A stretch of 64,000 nucleotides of DNA, from NCBI GenBank assembly GCA_039881145.1, contig JAYKKI010000008.1:30114501-30178500 (forward strand). Reading direction: 5' to 3'. Of the stretch, positions 35,385 through 46,857 are shown in pieces. How positions within the stretch are numbered: position 1 is the first letter of the stretch; every line of letters begins with the position of its first letter. Source of the stretch: Druceiella hillmani. Its lineage: Eukaryota > Arthropoda > Insecta > Lepidoptera > Hepialidae. Made by a program: the position numbers and the translations under genes. Below the pieces are notes generated by a model. It was not told where the DNA came from. It ran no database searches and worked only from the letters and a program-made list of their open reading frames with translations.

Positions 35385-35600
35385 TTGATCTATCTAGTTT
35401 AATGTATCTAATTGACACATATGGCGGACTTATTGCTACGAGAGCAATCTCTTACAGCCAACCACAACACCAGTGCAGCCCCGTTCGACGACCGGCCGGG
35501 AATCGAACCCGGATCGCCGTGGTACGCCACATCGTCAAAGGCCGTATGCCATGTGATCAACCCAATAAACCACGGCAACGACAGTGAACCTGCTAACATC
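35385..35600 (-). mobile_element. tRNA-derived SINE
   Basis: On the minus strand a tRNA-like head contains GCCGTGGTTTATTGGGTTG (A-box-like) and, about 45 bases on, GGGTTCGATTCCC (a good RNA polymerase III B box). The body follows (CGTCGAACGGGGCTGCAC, TGGCTGTAAGAGATTGC), then TCGTAGCAATAAGTCCGCC and an A/AAT-rich tail. The TAGCAATAAG-CCGCC-TTGT-like tail resembles one shared by lepidopteran LINEs and SINEs, which would let a partner LINE copy it; that comparison is from memory. A truncated relative lies at 901-958. It is a SINE rather than a tRNA gene because no acceptor stem closes around the boxes and a SINE body follows. Confidence 0.75.
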
Positions 35601-37101
35601 TGGCCTGTTAGATGTAGATAAATGTTTTTTTTAACGTCTGTTCTATAAAACAGATTTCATTATTACAAATGTTGTAACGAACAAAACTATATAAGATATG
35701 CTGAGATAAAATGTTGAACGAGGTAAATGGCAATATATACGTAGTTACCCACCGCCGATGGATTCCATCTGTACTAACGTCCGCTCATGTATGATCAGAA
35801 ATTCGCGATAATCTTGCGTCGTAAACGGAATCGCGGGTACTCGCGCGCGTACTCGTGGGATTTTAGCGTCATAATCACTATGTCCGGGGTGACTAACATA
35901 TCATTATTATTAAAATATTCATTGCAGGATAATGATTGCAATTTCTCCTTTTGCCATGGAAACAATGACGGTTGTCAAAACGGAATCATTGTAAGAAACG
36001 GAGCTACGGAATAAATTATTCTCCAAATTCTGTTTAGTAATACTGTTCAACTTTGTTCGTTTTTAATAGGAAATATAAAGGAAAATACAAAGAGAATTAT
36101 TTTTATGACGCTTTTTTCTCGCGTCTTATCTATAGAACACTAACCATTTAGAAAATAAATTGGCGTCACAAAAATCCTTTAAGTCTTAAACCCTCATTAA
36201 ACTGTTTACCTCTCGACTTCAACACGACTCTTACACTGCTATAATCCACGTAAAAACCAAAGGAATTCGGCCATTACGCAATGCGATTACCTGATACGAA
36301 CTTTAATAGCGGCGAAAGCGAAAAATTATATTAAATCAGCGTCAGAACCCCTTACCGCCTCGCTTCCACAGACATTACTCTGCGATAACAAATTACATTA
36401 ATCTCGAAGGCGGAAAAGCTAATTCCGCCCGGCGACGCGAACGAAAAAATTATCGCAAATTTTATCAGGCGACGGCAACTGCGTTAAAAGGCGGCGGGAG
36501 TGACGGGGGCGCGGGGGTACGAAGCAGTGCAAGGCTGCACCTGGGACAACAAATACGTGGCGACCTGCACAGCGCGGCAATTAACCTAATTCCGAGTTCT
36601 CGCGGCCTCCGTGAAACCCTCCCATTAATTTAATTTGGGTAAACCAGCAAACGGAATACATAACGGCTGTTATTTCATGAGGTGAACTAAGTTATTATTG
36701 TCCCATTGCCGTGTTTACTTAGCAACGATGTTGTAAAGGTTACGGATGGACTATTAACGTCATAGAAAATTTAATACGTTTACGGCGTTAGATTATAATA
36801 ACTAAACAGACAATTATTTTGCAACTTTATTATAAAATACAGATATTCCATTATTCACGCATTAAGACCACACATCAAAAACTAAACTAGTTAGTACGTG
36901 CGAATAATTCGAACTCGGCGCTGTTTGCAATATAAAACACCTTTGAGAAATCATATACAGAGAAATAAACATTTAAAAAATTAATTTTGAATTATTTCTT
37001 TATTTTTCGTCATTAGCGGTGAAGGTAATCTTCAAAATGAAAGCTCAATCATTGGTTTTGATGAAGTACTAAGGGAGATATGGCGTACTACCAAAAACAC
37101 C

Positions 37102-37105
<4 letters not shown>
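35601..37105. other. No gene seen; CpG-rich patch 36.29-36.62 kb
   Basis: The GC-rich patch contains GGCGGCGGGAGTGACGGGGG and E-box-like CACCTG words in an otherwise AT-rich region. It may be a regulatory element. No domain or RNA was recognised. Confidence 0.45.

Positions 37106-37190
<85 letters not shown>
37106..37190. repeat. Compound microsatellite (TA)n(GA)n
   Basis: About 23 TA units are followed directly by about 19 GA units with no interruption. The purine-only GA half can form triplex (H-DNA) structures. Confidence 0.97.
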
Positions 37191-37192
<2 letters not shown>

Positions 37193-38275
37193 ATTACTTC
37201 GCAAACAAGTAAAAATAGTTTGACCAGAAAGCGTCATATACCTATTTTATCTCAAAGAACTAAAGTTCTACATAATATTTCGAATCAAATTTAAGTCGTG
37301 AAAAAGATAAGTATATTGATTTATCGATAAGGTAGATATGTTACTGCAAAGAGCATGTGTACGGCATAATAACTTTGAATGAGACATCAAATTAAATTGG
37401 AAATGCACGTTTTCTTAATAGAATACAAAATGCGTATCAATACTATCGACGCAAAGTAACAAAATAAAAATTTTCGATGCCACTAAAACCAGACCCAATT
37501 ATATACTTGATAAAAAATACCAGTAGAATGAAGTTATCAATGAGCAGATAATAACTTATTTTATAACTGGGTCACTGAAGCCATTACGGGAAAACATGTT
37601 TATCGTTTCATAAAAACCGGGTGTTTATATTTATGATAACGAGCTTTTCCTGGAAAAGTGATGGAATGCTTATTATGAAAGTTTATAAATAACGTAAATC
37701 TCAACGAACATTCCGTTATCGATAAACCAACTCGTTTTCTGTAATACAAGTGAAACGAAATATCACAGAATCACGACAATGATGCGTATCGTAAATTCGG
37801 GCATACACGTGCGCGCCTCCGTACCTAGATAAATCTATCAAAATTGTCACTGATACCGCGTGTTTAGAACGCTCAAGGTAAAACGAACATACCTTTCAGT
37901 AGTTCACGACGAATGATAAATTCCAGACAACCGTTATGAAAACCTCGTAATATTACGTTTCATTGAGCACGAGTAAATTTAATATAAATAAGATTCACAT
38001 AATTGTATTCTCTGTTATGCTCATACCTTATTTCTTCAATATGTAGACATTTATGTTCATTGCCCTATATATCATTACTATATAGAATATCCTCAATGAC
38101 TGATTTTTTTATCATTGAGTATTTGAGAAACATTTGAAGTATGACGAGTTTCAAGCCCATAATCGTATAATTACACTACAGTATATAAGTACGTTTTCAC
38201 AATTAATAATTTTAATGATAATCATCAATCATTAATATTATATAATCGTATAGGGAAAAATGGATCTTCAATTTA
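37191..38275. other. No gene seen
   Basis: Ordinary AT-rich sequence between the microsatellite and the second foldback-family copy. Confidence 0.5.
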
Positions 38276-38324
38276 AGGCTAAATCAAGAAGGTTATTAGT
38301 TGTAGGCTAAATCAAGAAGGTTAT
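38276..38324. repeat. 21-bp direct repeat at an insertion site
   Basis: AGGCTAAATCAAGAAGGTTAT lies at 38276-38296 and again at 38304-38324. The second copy abuts the truncated retroposon at 38325. The end of the unit (AAGGTTAT) is also found on the far side of the insertion, so target duplication and local slippage seem to be combined. Confidence 0.8.
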
Positions 38325-38479
38325 CTTTGCTAATAGCCCACCAAAAGATGTTGTAATACAACGAAACCTAGGTCGTGGTAAAGAACTTAAAAGAAAGTAG
38401 AAATAATACTACATCACATAGTTTCATTTAATTGTGAATAATGAATTTCTACAAAATTAACGCCAAATATATTCAATTC
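38325..38479 (+). mobile_element. Foldback retroposon family, copy B, 5'-truncated (155 bp)
   Basis: This copy holds only the full (3') arm: CTTTGCTAATAGCCC, then GATGTTGTAATACAACG, ACCTAGGTCGTGG and the end TAACGCCAAATATATTCAAT. AAGGTTAT precedes it (38317-38324) and AAGGTTATTAGT follows it (38480-38491). The hammerhead-like core is broken here, since CTGAAGA is replaced by CAAAAGA. A 5'-truncated copy with its own flanking repeat is what target-primed reverse transcription produces, which supports a retroposon rather than a cut-and-paste MITE. Confidence 0.75.
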
Positions 38480-38491
38480 AAGGTTATTAGT

Positions 38492-38900
38492 GTTACAAAA
38501 GTCATGACATTTGACGTCTACCCTCGCCGTCACATTACACTTGCTATTGATATATAAAACACGATTAATGTAAAAGTTTGTTTCCGAATGCTAGAGAAGA
38601 ATGCATACGCTGACCTAAAAAAGAAGAACGAGGTGCCTTCACAAATTGCATAGAGACAAAGAAGCATTTAAATCTAGTGGGACACTTTGTGGTCGCTGTC
38701 TAACTCGTCGCTGTGTAAGAGAACGTGGAAGCAGGCAGATTCATACAGAAACAAATTTATGAAGTCAATAAATTATAATGGAATGTTAGTATACTATTTA
38801 ATATCCAACAATTTAAGGAACCCATTTATAGTCATTGAAATAAAAAACTTCAACAATGCTTGTTGACTATAAAAATAAGAAACGTAAAATATGATCAATA
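38492..38900. other. No gene seen
   Basis: AT-rich spacer between copy B and the palindrome. Confidence 0.5.
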
Positions 38901-38965
38901 ATTTTATTTCAATATTAGAAACAAAATATAGAAGCTATATTTTGTTTCAAATATTGAAATAAAAT
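38901..38965. repeat. Near-perfect palindrome, 31-bp arms, 3-base loop
   Basis: The arm at 38901-38931 (ATTTTATTTCAATATT...) pairs with 38935-38965, with a single position mismatched (TTAGAAA against TTTCAAA). A 3-base loop marks it as a cruciform-prone palindrome just upstream of the 234-bp duplication. Confidence 0.8.
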
Positions 38966-38998
38966 ATTACTGTCACTCGTCAACGATCTTAACTTACG

Positions 38999-39469
38999 AG
39001 TAATTATTAGTTTTCTCCATATATGACTCGCATGACGGGGACTATATTCCACAACGAGTCAATTTCGCTGCTCAAATACATGCACGTTTTTTGTACGTAA
39101 AAAATAATTAGAACGGAAAGAAGTTGATGTCATACCAAGAGTACAATGTTATTGTTTGCTCAATAACATAGTACATACTACGCGACGTCGTGTATGTCAT
39201 AACAAATATATAGCTTAGTCAATACTGCAATCAGTAATTATTAGTTTTCTTCAAATATGACTCGCATGACGGGGACTATATTCCACAACGAGTCAATTTC
39301 GCTGCTCAAAATACATGCACGTTTTTTGTACGTAAAAAATAATTAGAACGGAAAGAAGTTGATGTCATACCAAGAGTACAATGTTATTGTTTGTTCAATA
39401 ACGTAGTACATACTACACGACGTCATGTATGTCATAACAAATATTGAGCTTAGTCAATACTGCAATCAG
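38999..39469. repeat. Recent tandem duplication, period 234 bp
   Basis: Units start AGTAATTATTAGTTTTCT at 38999 and 39233 and differ at only a few positions. Each contains GACGGGGACTATATTCC, TACATGCACGTTTTTTGTAC and a small hairpin TGTTATTG...CAATAACA. The shared sequence has no transposon ends. Low divergence suggests a recent event. Confidence 0.95.
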
Positions 39470-41502
39470 TATTGAAACACATCATCATTCACCGCGAGTG
39501 CGTACGTTCGTATGAATCGGTGAGACTATTAGACGCTGACAGTGCGCCACGCCTCTCCGATGATAAATTCACCAACATTACGCGTATCTCACGCGCATCT
39601 CCATTATCATGGAATATGCGTCGTTCATATATAATGTGTACATGTTGTACGATTATTGTGTGTATCACTTATTTTTGTTAAATTATTCGGTTCTATATGA
39701 AAAGTAGATATTAATTATCCAGATCTTGCATTTAGTACATATTCAACGTACATTTGAGTTTTACACAAGATTCTAGTTAGATATTTCTTTTAAATTATTC
39801 TAGTCAATATTTAAAAGTACGACAACATATTACCGGTATAACCAAGACTCAATGAAAATCAGATGCCTTTAATGACCATTAACATTATGTACGGCAGAAC
39901 AAATTGTATCTCTTCCTTCTCAGTTACTATTAGTAGAGGAAATAAGATACAATTGATATTGATTATCTAGATGTTGCCATTAGTACTAAAGTTTTAAGGG
40001 TATATATAATATTTATATTAAACTATTTAAAATATTAATATTACTTTTTAATTTCGTAAAGAAATAGCCTATTATACCCTTCAGGATTGTAAAAAAATGT
40101 AGCGTCAATCTCGTTATTATAGCAAGTTGACCGAAGTAAATTTGTCTATTAATTAAGAAATTATTACAATATTACCCCCGATTTCTTTTTGGTATACGTG
40201 AAAATAGGGAAGTGCTTATAAAACGCAAGAATATACTTTTCTATATTTCTATGTATTCAGTTAATTTAAGTAAATTGGTAGATCATAGTGCTGTGACTTA
40301 CGGATGAATGAATGAATAGACGATCATGACGAAATTACCAGGGTTCTGGTTTTATTTGACCACAGAACCTTACAAATGAGGGAAATATATAAAGTAATCA
40401 ATGAAATATATTATATGACTAAGATCAATCTTGAAAAAACAATCCTATATCAACACAACGTAAGTACAATAAAAGAAACATAACTCTAAAGATAATTACT
40501 TTTTAAAACCGTATACTATATGCGCCTTTCAACACTGGTCATATAAACAATCATCATATCTTTATTAAAATCACAACCAAAAACTATTAATTACATTACC
40601 AAATCACAAACATAGCACATTACAAGTAATGTTGCAAAATATATGGATATCTCTATCGCCCCTTGCTTCTAAAGCTTTATATAATTTACAAAATAAGGGT
40701 TGAAATGTTATTCCAGTTTTTACTTACTATTTGCTTATCAAATTTCTGAGACATTCCACGTTGTTCTAGTTTTTACTTACTATTTGCTTATTAAGTGTCT
40801 AAGAAATTCCAAAGTATTTTGATATGAATGAAATTTTGATTTGATATGAATATATAAGATTAAATACAAAATAAAAGCTTTCGAGAAAAGCATGTAGAAG
40901 AACACGGTTTATCTCCTCTAACTCTACCAAAACAAAGGCAAGAAAAGTCGTAAAATACGCACCTAAGCACCTTTTTTATAGTGACGTATCGTGGGAGGCC
41001 GACCCCACATAGACACAAAATTGGATCGCCGATAAAAAGGATAGGAGTGGCATCCTAAAATAAACCGAATTATCTTTACTATTCTTCTATGATCGTAAAA
41101 AAATACAACGCTTAAAATCGAGTCCCCGAAAAGAGACTTCTCTTCAATTTGTAGCCGCTGCGATGGGCAATCTAGTATATATTTATTTCCTCACCAGCGT
41201 AGAAAAGGAATAAGCGAGCGGTATCGTTGAAATAATTAGAATGATTCATAAAATCTCACTTAGTTCCATTATATTATTACGAAGCGAGTATAACATTCAT
41301 CATCATATAATAAGAATTAAGTGAAAATAAACCAAATATTTAGTTTTTCATCTCAACAAAAAAAATAATTTCTATGTGACCTATACACTTATTATATGAA
41401 AATTTCACATTGATACGCAGTTTATTCGGAAGCATACATGCTATTAAGAAATAAACAAACATATTTTAAAATTTACAAATTAGTATTAAAAAAGCACAAC
41501 GG
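39470..41502. other. No gene seen
   Basis: AT-rich. A 69-codon frame (39472-39681) begins at the end of the duplication and has no recognisable motif. 40700-40800 has a diverged direct repeat of TTTTTACTTACTATTTGCTTA. Confidence 0.5.
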
Positions 41503-42090
41503 AACTCGCACTACGACGGTTCTGCACGTGTTTAGGCATTTATAAACATTTAATGGTACATAATATTTGTATCGCAATATTTACAAATTTAAATTTGTTA
41601 AAACGAAAATATTTTGCTATTTCTATCGTAATATTTACAAATTTTAATTTGTTAAAACGAAAATATTTTGCTATTCCTATCGTAATATTTACAAATTTTA
41701 ATTTGTGAAAACGAAAATATTTTGCTATTCCTATCGTAATATTTACAAATTTTAATTTGTGAAAACGAAAATATTTTGCTATTCCTATCGTAATATTTAC
41801 AAATTTTAACTCTCTACTCTCTGACTCTAGGTCAACGGGAAATACCCTATAGGTTTTGATTTGCGAGTGTCAAAATATACGGCGGAAATGGCCGTATTTT
41901 TAGGGTTCTTCCTGATTGGGTTAACTTAGAAGTTTGTTTTTTTTTAAGCTCCAAGGGACCGTAGCCTTAAGTATTTGATATTAAATTCAACTTAATACAA
42001 CCACGCGTTCCTGAGAAAAAGGGTGTCGACCGACCGACAGATCCTATAAAGGTTCCTTTTTACTTTTGAGGTACGGAACCCTAAAAAAGA
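41503..42090 (-). mobile_element. AGGGTTCCGTA-type interspersed element, copy 1
   Basis: On the minus strand it starts TTTTAGGGTTCCGTACCTCA (from 42086). It continues through a CTCAGGAACGCGTGG region and ends near CGTCGTAGTGCGAGT (about 41505). The same two ends, in the same orientation, occur in the copy at 59.3-59.85 kb. The body is expanded by an internal 54-bp minisatellite. The terminal words match a repeat I recall as widespread in Lepidoptera; no published name is claimed. No coding capacity. Confidence 0.65.
41571..41810. repeat. 54-bp minisatellite, 4.4 copies, inside a transposon copy
   Basis: ATCG(C/T)AATATTTACAAATT starts at 41571, 41625, 41679, 41733 and 41787, an exact 54-bp period. 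Units 2-5 are nearly identical. The related element at 59.3 kb has a single version of this segment, so the amplification happened inside this copy. Confidence 0.95.
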
Positions 42091-42466
42091 TGATATTTTA
42101 AATAATGATATAATTCACTAATCTATTGATAAATAATACATAAGTCAAATAGCAATAACGTAGATAAATGTTTGAAATATCTCACTCAAAACAATAACTA
42201 AACGTTTGTATGTTCAAAAATTGTATATTCAAAACATCCCTCTGCCTAAATGAATTCGATTAGTGAGTGCTTGTTTGATTACGGGGAGAGGAGCGTTAAA
42301 AGCATCCCGCCATTAGGACGGCAACAAATAAAACATCTTCGAACGTCAACCTCATTAACTGTGACATCCGTGCTCTTGCAGCGTTCATTGGAAACTAATT
42401 TTAACATGTAATTATAAAAACAAATTGAAGCATGAGATGCTACTGTGAAGCATTAAATGTTTCGAC
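42091..42466. other. No gene seen
   Basis: Ordinary AT-rich spacer. Confidence 0.5.
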
Positions 42467-42690
42467 CTTAAAATAATCGGATAAAATGAGCCGAATGGCA
42501 AAGGCCGCAATCTGTTAGAATAATCGGATAAAATGAGCCGAATGGCAAAGGCCACAATCTGTTAGAATAATCGGATAAAATGAGCCGAATGGCAAAGGCC
42601 GCAAAATAATCGGATAAAATGAGCCGAATGGCAAAGGCCTTAAAATAATCGGATAAAATGAGCCGAATGGCAAAGGCCGCAATCTGTTAG
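42467..42690. repeat. Minisatellite with two unit lengths (47 and 39 bp), five copies
   Basis: The core AATAATCGGATAAAATGAGC starts at 42472, 42519, 42566, 42605 and 42644. Units 1, 2 and 5 end in a GCAATCTGTTAG-type extension. Units 3 and 4 lack it and end GCAAA or CCTTAAA instead. Copies are otherwise almost identical, so the array is young. The arrangement suggests unequal exchange between two unit types. Confidence 0.95.
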
Positions 42691-44831
42691 AAAATATCTA
42701 AATCACATAGAATCCCGAAACATAATAACCCCGAAATCACATAGATACAGGGTTTAGATTAGCATATGAGCGACTATACGACGATTTGCATAATTACTGC
42801 GTTATAACGTAAAATTTAACATTGGATTCACAAAATTTACTCACCGCAAGAGTTACAACTGCAGTGAGATATGAAAAATATTTGATACAAACTTCATTGG
42901 AATTGAATACATGTCTTAATTACATCATGTTGTAATTCCAATGATTGAATTCCGTCATCGAAGTTGGTGTAAAACAATGACGTTATCTCTCTCTCTTTCC
43001 ATCTACACAATTGGAAATAAATAAATGTAAAAAATTACAATGGAATGTTTTTGTATGTACTAACAAATGAAATATTCCCACGCTTTTGCGAGCGGTAGCT
43101 ACTCGTATGTAATTAAAACACTTTGCAATAAAGGAAGAAAGTACTTTTATAGGTATTTCTATAAAACAGATAGTTATGACAAACAATCACACATTGCAAG
43201 GCACAATTCATACCATAAAGTTGTGATTGTTTTCTCTTTTTTTGGAGACCACTTAGAAATCCTTAATAAAACGTCATTTCTACATAACAATACATCATGG
43301 TTCGTAAAGATGCAAAGACTAAAAAATGCTCAATAAAGTCCAAAAATTGTCGAAAACCTTCTGAAGCTATGACAAATGAGTGGACCATGGATAGAATAAG
43401 AACACTACAAGCATAACAAGCATAAAGAACTCGTCACTAAGTGAAAGCTCAGAGAGAAAAATGATTTTTTCTTTTTCTTCTTCCAAAACCTGTTAGATTA
43501 CACAAGTGATGCTGTTTGTTTCAAAAATTAATTAATTGTTTAATATTTATAGTTCGACAAAGGACCGTTTGAATGTGTCGCATATAGTTCTCATACAAGT
43601 TTCATTGTTTGAAGTAATTAGATATGTATGGGTAGATTAATATTAACTTTAACAAGTGAAAGCATTGTTACTCATGGTTACTCATAGTGTTATTTAATAG
43701 TCCGTGTATGTAATTTGAAACTCACTCGTAGTTTAAACCTTGCTGCATTGCTTTAAAATAAATTCAAACTCTAATTAACTAAAGTGTTTAATTTTCTGAT
43801 AAAAATCCCAAGAGTACATATAAAATAATACACTGAAAAAAACTTCTTATGTACCAAAAACGTAAATCATGAATTACATAACGGTCATTAATATAGTAAT
43901 CATCTCATCACTGTCCTCCATTTACTAACATTAAGCAATGTCGAACGCTTTTAATACTTATACGAATTACCTCAAATATTGCGTAACCTTTGCTTACTTT
44001 TTTCAAGAGTTACTTCTAAAAAAATAATACATTTTAAAAGCGCAATATATTTTTTAGGAAAATACATCAAGTGGCGTACTGACGAGGGGTACCCAGAATT
44101 GCACGGCAAGGTTGTGGCAACCACTTCCCCCTAACCAGCTCCGCTTTATACTGTTGTCTGTGCAGTCGTACAAGACCTTGTACCATACTCGCACAATTTA
44201 TCTTATTAACTGATAACTACTCTTCAAAATGTTTGCCCAAAGGGGTCTCGCAAAAGATTACTTCTTTTAAAATCGAAGCGCTTAAATAGTCACTACCACG
44301 AATTGCCGTAGCTCTAAACGGGTACATATATACCGGAAATAAGGGCACCGAGATATCCCTGACAGCGTAAATATACGTACTTCGACATCGTTGAATGCTA
44401 ATATTCCAATGAGTGCCAACTAGAGTCGTTCACGAACGGCGCTCGAGTTCGCGACTCGTTATCGCGCGCGCGCGTGTCGACGCCGCGACATTCCCGCACC
44501 TCCTCGCGCCCGACATACACACTCGTAATTAAACCTGACATGGTACACGCTAAATAATTAAGGCTGACATCGTCTCTACCTAAGTACGCAGTGTCGTACC
44601 CTCGTAATGGAAGGCCACATGTGTATAAACATGGCATTGTCTCTGGTGCTGTTATTTTCTTTTCGCGACGGTGGGAAACAACAGTGCTAAGCCCTGTCCG
44701 GGAAAACAGTGTACATGAAAACCGCATCATTGCCTTCTAAAACACCGCTCTCGTTTACGACAAAACGGTAAAATAGGTTAATTGTGGAAACTGGCTAATT
44801 GCGGCCCAACTTCATTTCCCTTGATTTAATT
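42691..44831. other. No gene seen; CpG-rich patch 44.4-44.7 kb
   Basis: 44398-44730 is GC-rich and includes the alternating run CGCGCGCGCGCGTGTCGACG (about 44464-44483). It stays open for 110 codons on the minus strand with no recognisable domain. The remainder is AT-rich. Confidence 0.45.
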
Positions 44832-45125
44832 TTTAGAATTCCGCATCTCAAAAGGAAAAACGGAGCTCTTTAATATCATTCACGGGTCTGTGTCCGTATC
44901 TCGCAACCGTTTTTCTCAAAAACCGCTTGACGTCGAAACTTGAAATTTAACACAATAATAAAATATATTAACCCGCATAACAACTCCAATTTAAGGGAAG
45001 AAAAATGAAGCACCCGGGGAAAAAAATTTAAATAAATTTAACAATATATAACGTTATAGTTTGAAAGGGTTAATTACAGGGTATCAAAAATATTCTTTTC
45101 ATAATTTTAAGTTTCATACCTTTAA
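44832..45125 (+). mobile_element. AGGGTTCCGTA-type element, copy 2 (decayed)
   Basis: The start reads TTAGAATTCCGCATCTCAAA, a decayed version of the family's TTAGGGTTCCGTACCTCAAA. GTTTTTCTCAAAAACCGC, GAAACTTGAAATTT, TTTGAAAGGGTTA and CATAATTTTAAGT follow. The last four also occur, in the same order on the opposite strand, in the copy at 59.5-59.8 kb, so the two form an inverted pair about 15 kb apart. Confidence 0.6.
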
Positions 45126-46846
45126 ACACCCTCTACACTACTCGCGAAGTTACCTCGACGACGTTGATCGCAGTGTGAAGTACTCTACTATTCTCTTCGC
45201 CTAACTTCGCGAGAAGTGTAGTGCATATTTTAGAAATATACGCAAAAAATATGTCCCCACTCCCTATTTCCGAGACTACTGAACCTAACATTTTTTTCCT
45301 TTTCTTTTTCAGTTTATAGCACATTTATACGCATAACAAAATTGTACCCGAGTGAATTTTGTAAAAAGAGTAATTTATTTAGCGTATAGAACGATACTAC
45401 ACGCCAGAAAACCTTTTAGAATTTTTGTCTATCGTATGTCTGTTTGCACGAATTTTGATAAAATTTGGTATGATAATGGTTTATATCTTCAAGCAACTTT
45501 GGTTATATCTTCAAGATACTTTTTATATGGAAAAAAATTTTTAAAAAAAAACAAAAAATCTTAATAACTTGAAGTTGCGTTGGCACAACTAGCACTTTAT
45601 AATTACGTAAATATGTTAATTATAGTAAAAACTGAAGTATTTAATAGCAGATCAAAATAAAACAAACCAATACACATAGATAGCAGTGTTGATGAATTTT
45701 ATGTCAAAAGGAAAACTATTTTTTTACTTATACTTTGAGTCCTAAAACCTTTTAATTTTCTGTACTCTATTAATTCTCGCTTTAAAGAAAGCAATTTCTG
45801 GTCTACATTGCGTGCCTCTATTTAAAGCTGTATCACATGTTCACGTCTTGAATTATACAAAGGCACCAATCAGTTTACCACGACCAAAATAAAATTAGAC
45901 GACATCGGGACAAAAATAAAACTTATCACTTAACCACGGAAATGTAATCTAAGTTAATTTCTCTGATAAGTAGTTGCGACGAATGCGGCCAATATACTAT
46001 CGCAAAGTCTAAGGTTAATTAAATCATTAATTATAATTAACATAAATCTCCTTAAGTAAATTTAAGTGTTTAGAGTATCTTAGATTAAAATTCGCGATGG
46101 CATCTGCAGCGCCGTTCGATAAGCGATAAAATTAAATATCTATAAATATTACAGTCGTCATCCTGATGAAATCATACTTTCATAGGTTTATATGGAAACC
46201 TTCCGACGCGTTTTATGGAAATATGTTGCCTCCAGTAAAGCCTTGTCAACATACACTAGGTACTCAGCATGAATAAAGGATTACCAAATATTTTGAAAAA
46301 GTTTGGCTCATTTTTAAGCAGATGAAAAAGATGCCATTTTGAAGACGAGGTTTTGCACTTTTGACTATGTTGAGGAAAAAAAAATTTGAAGCGTAAATTC
46401 AACCATGCAAACGTGAAGCATAAACCGTGATATCGAAGGTGTTGAATACAGATTTTTTTTCCAAGCAAAAATTGATTTACCAAATACCAAATTAAAAGCC
46501 AATTTTAATAAAATCATTTTGCATAATTCGTAAACATTTAAATTAGTTTCTCAACTAGTCCAACCGTATCGTGTAGCTCTTTTTGTCCTCATCAAAAATC
46601 TTCCAAGTACAAACAAATTATATGTATCTACTTCATTTAAATTTGAACAAATTTTCATAGTATGTTAATTTTGCAAAGAGATTACTTATCTTGAAGCAAT
46701 GATTTCGATTTTATTTAAAAAAAATTTCAAGCTTTTTAAATGACAAAAGAAACGAAGCACAAACTTTCAAGTTGAATATTATGGTTATACAATGAGCTAT
46801 AACGACTGTCGTGAATAAAAGATATTTACTAATACGTTAATTGACA
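45126..46846. other. No gene seen; possible repeat fragment near 45.4-45.5 kb
   Basis: TTTTTGTCTATCGTATGTCTGTTTGCACG at about 45421-45450 resembles the GTCTGTCTGT-type repeat at 34.9 kb but is too decayed to delimit. No gene features. Confidence 0.4.
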
Positions 46847-46857
46847 TTAGATGATAT

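Noticed and set aside
35402..35600. tRNA gene (minus strand, GGGTTCGATTCCC)
   Set aside because: No acceptor or anticodon stems close properly. The A/B boxes are followed by a SINE body and tail, and a truncated copy of that tail occurs at 0.9 kb.
42467..42690. CRISPR-like array
   Set aside because: The units are contiguous tandem repeats without unique spacers, unit lengths vary, and the DNA is eukaryotic.
44398..44730. 110-codon minus-strand frame as a gene
   Set aside because: It overlaps a CpG-rich patch where stops are rare. No family resemblance and no splice context.
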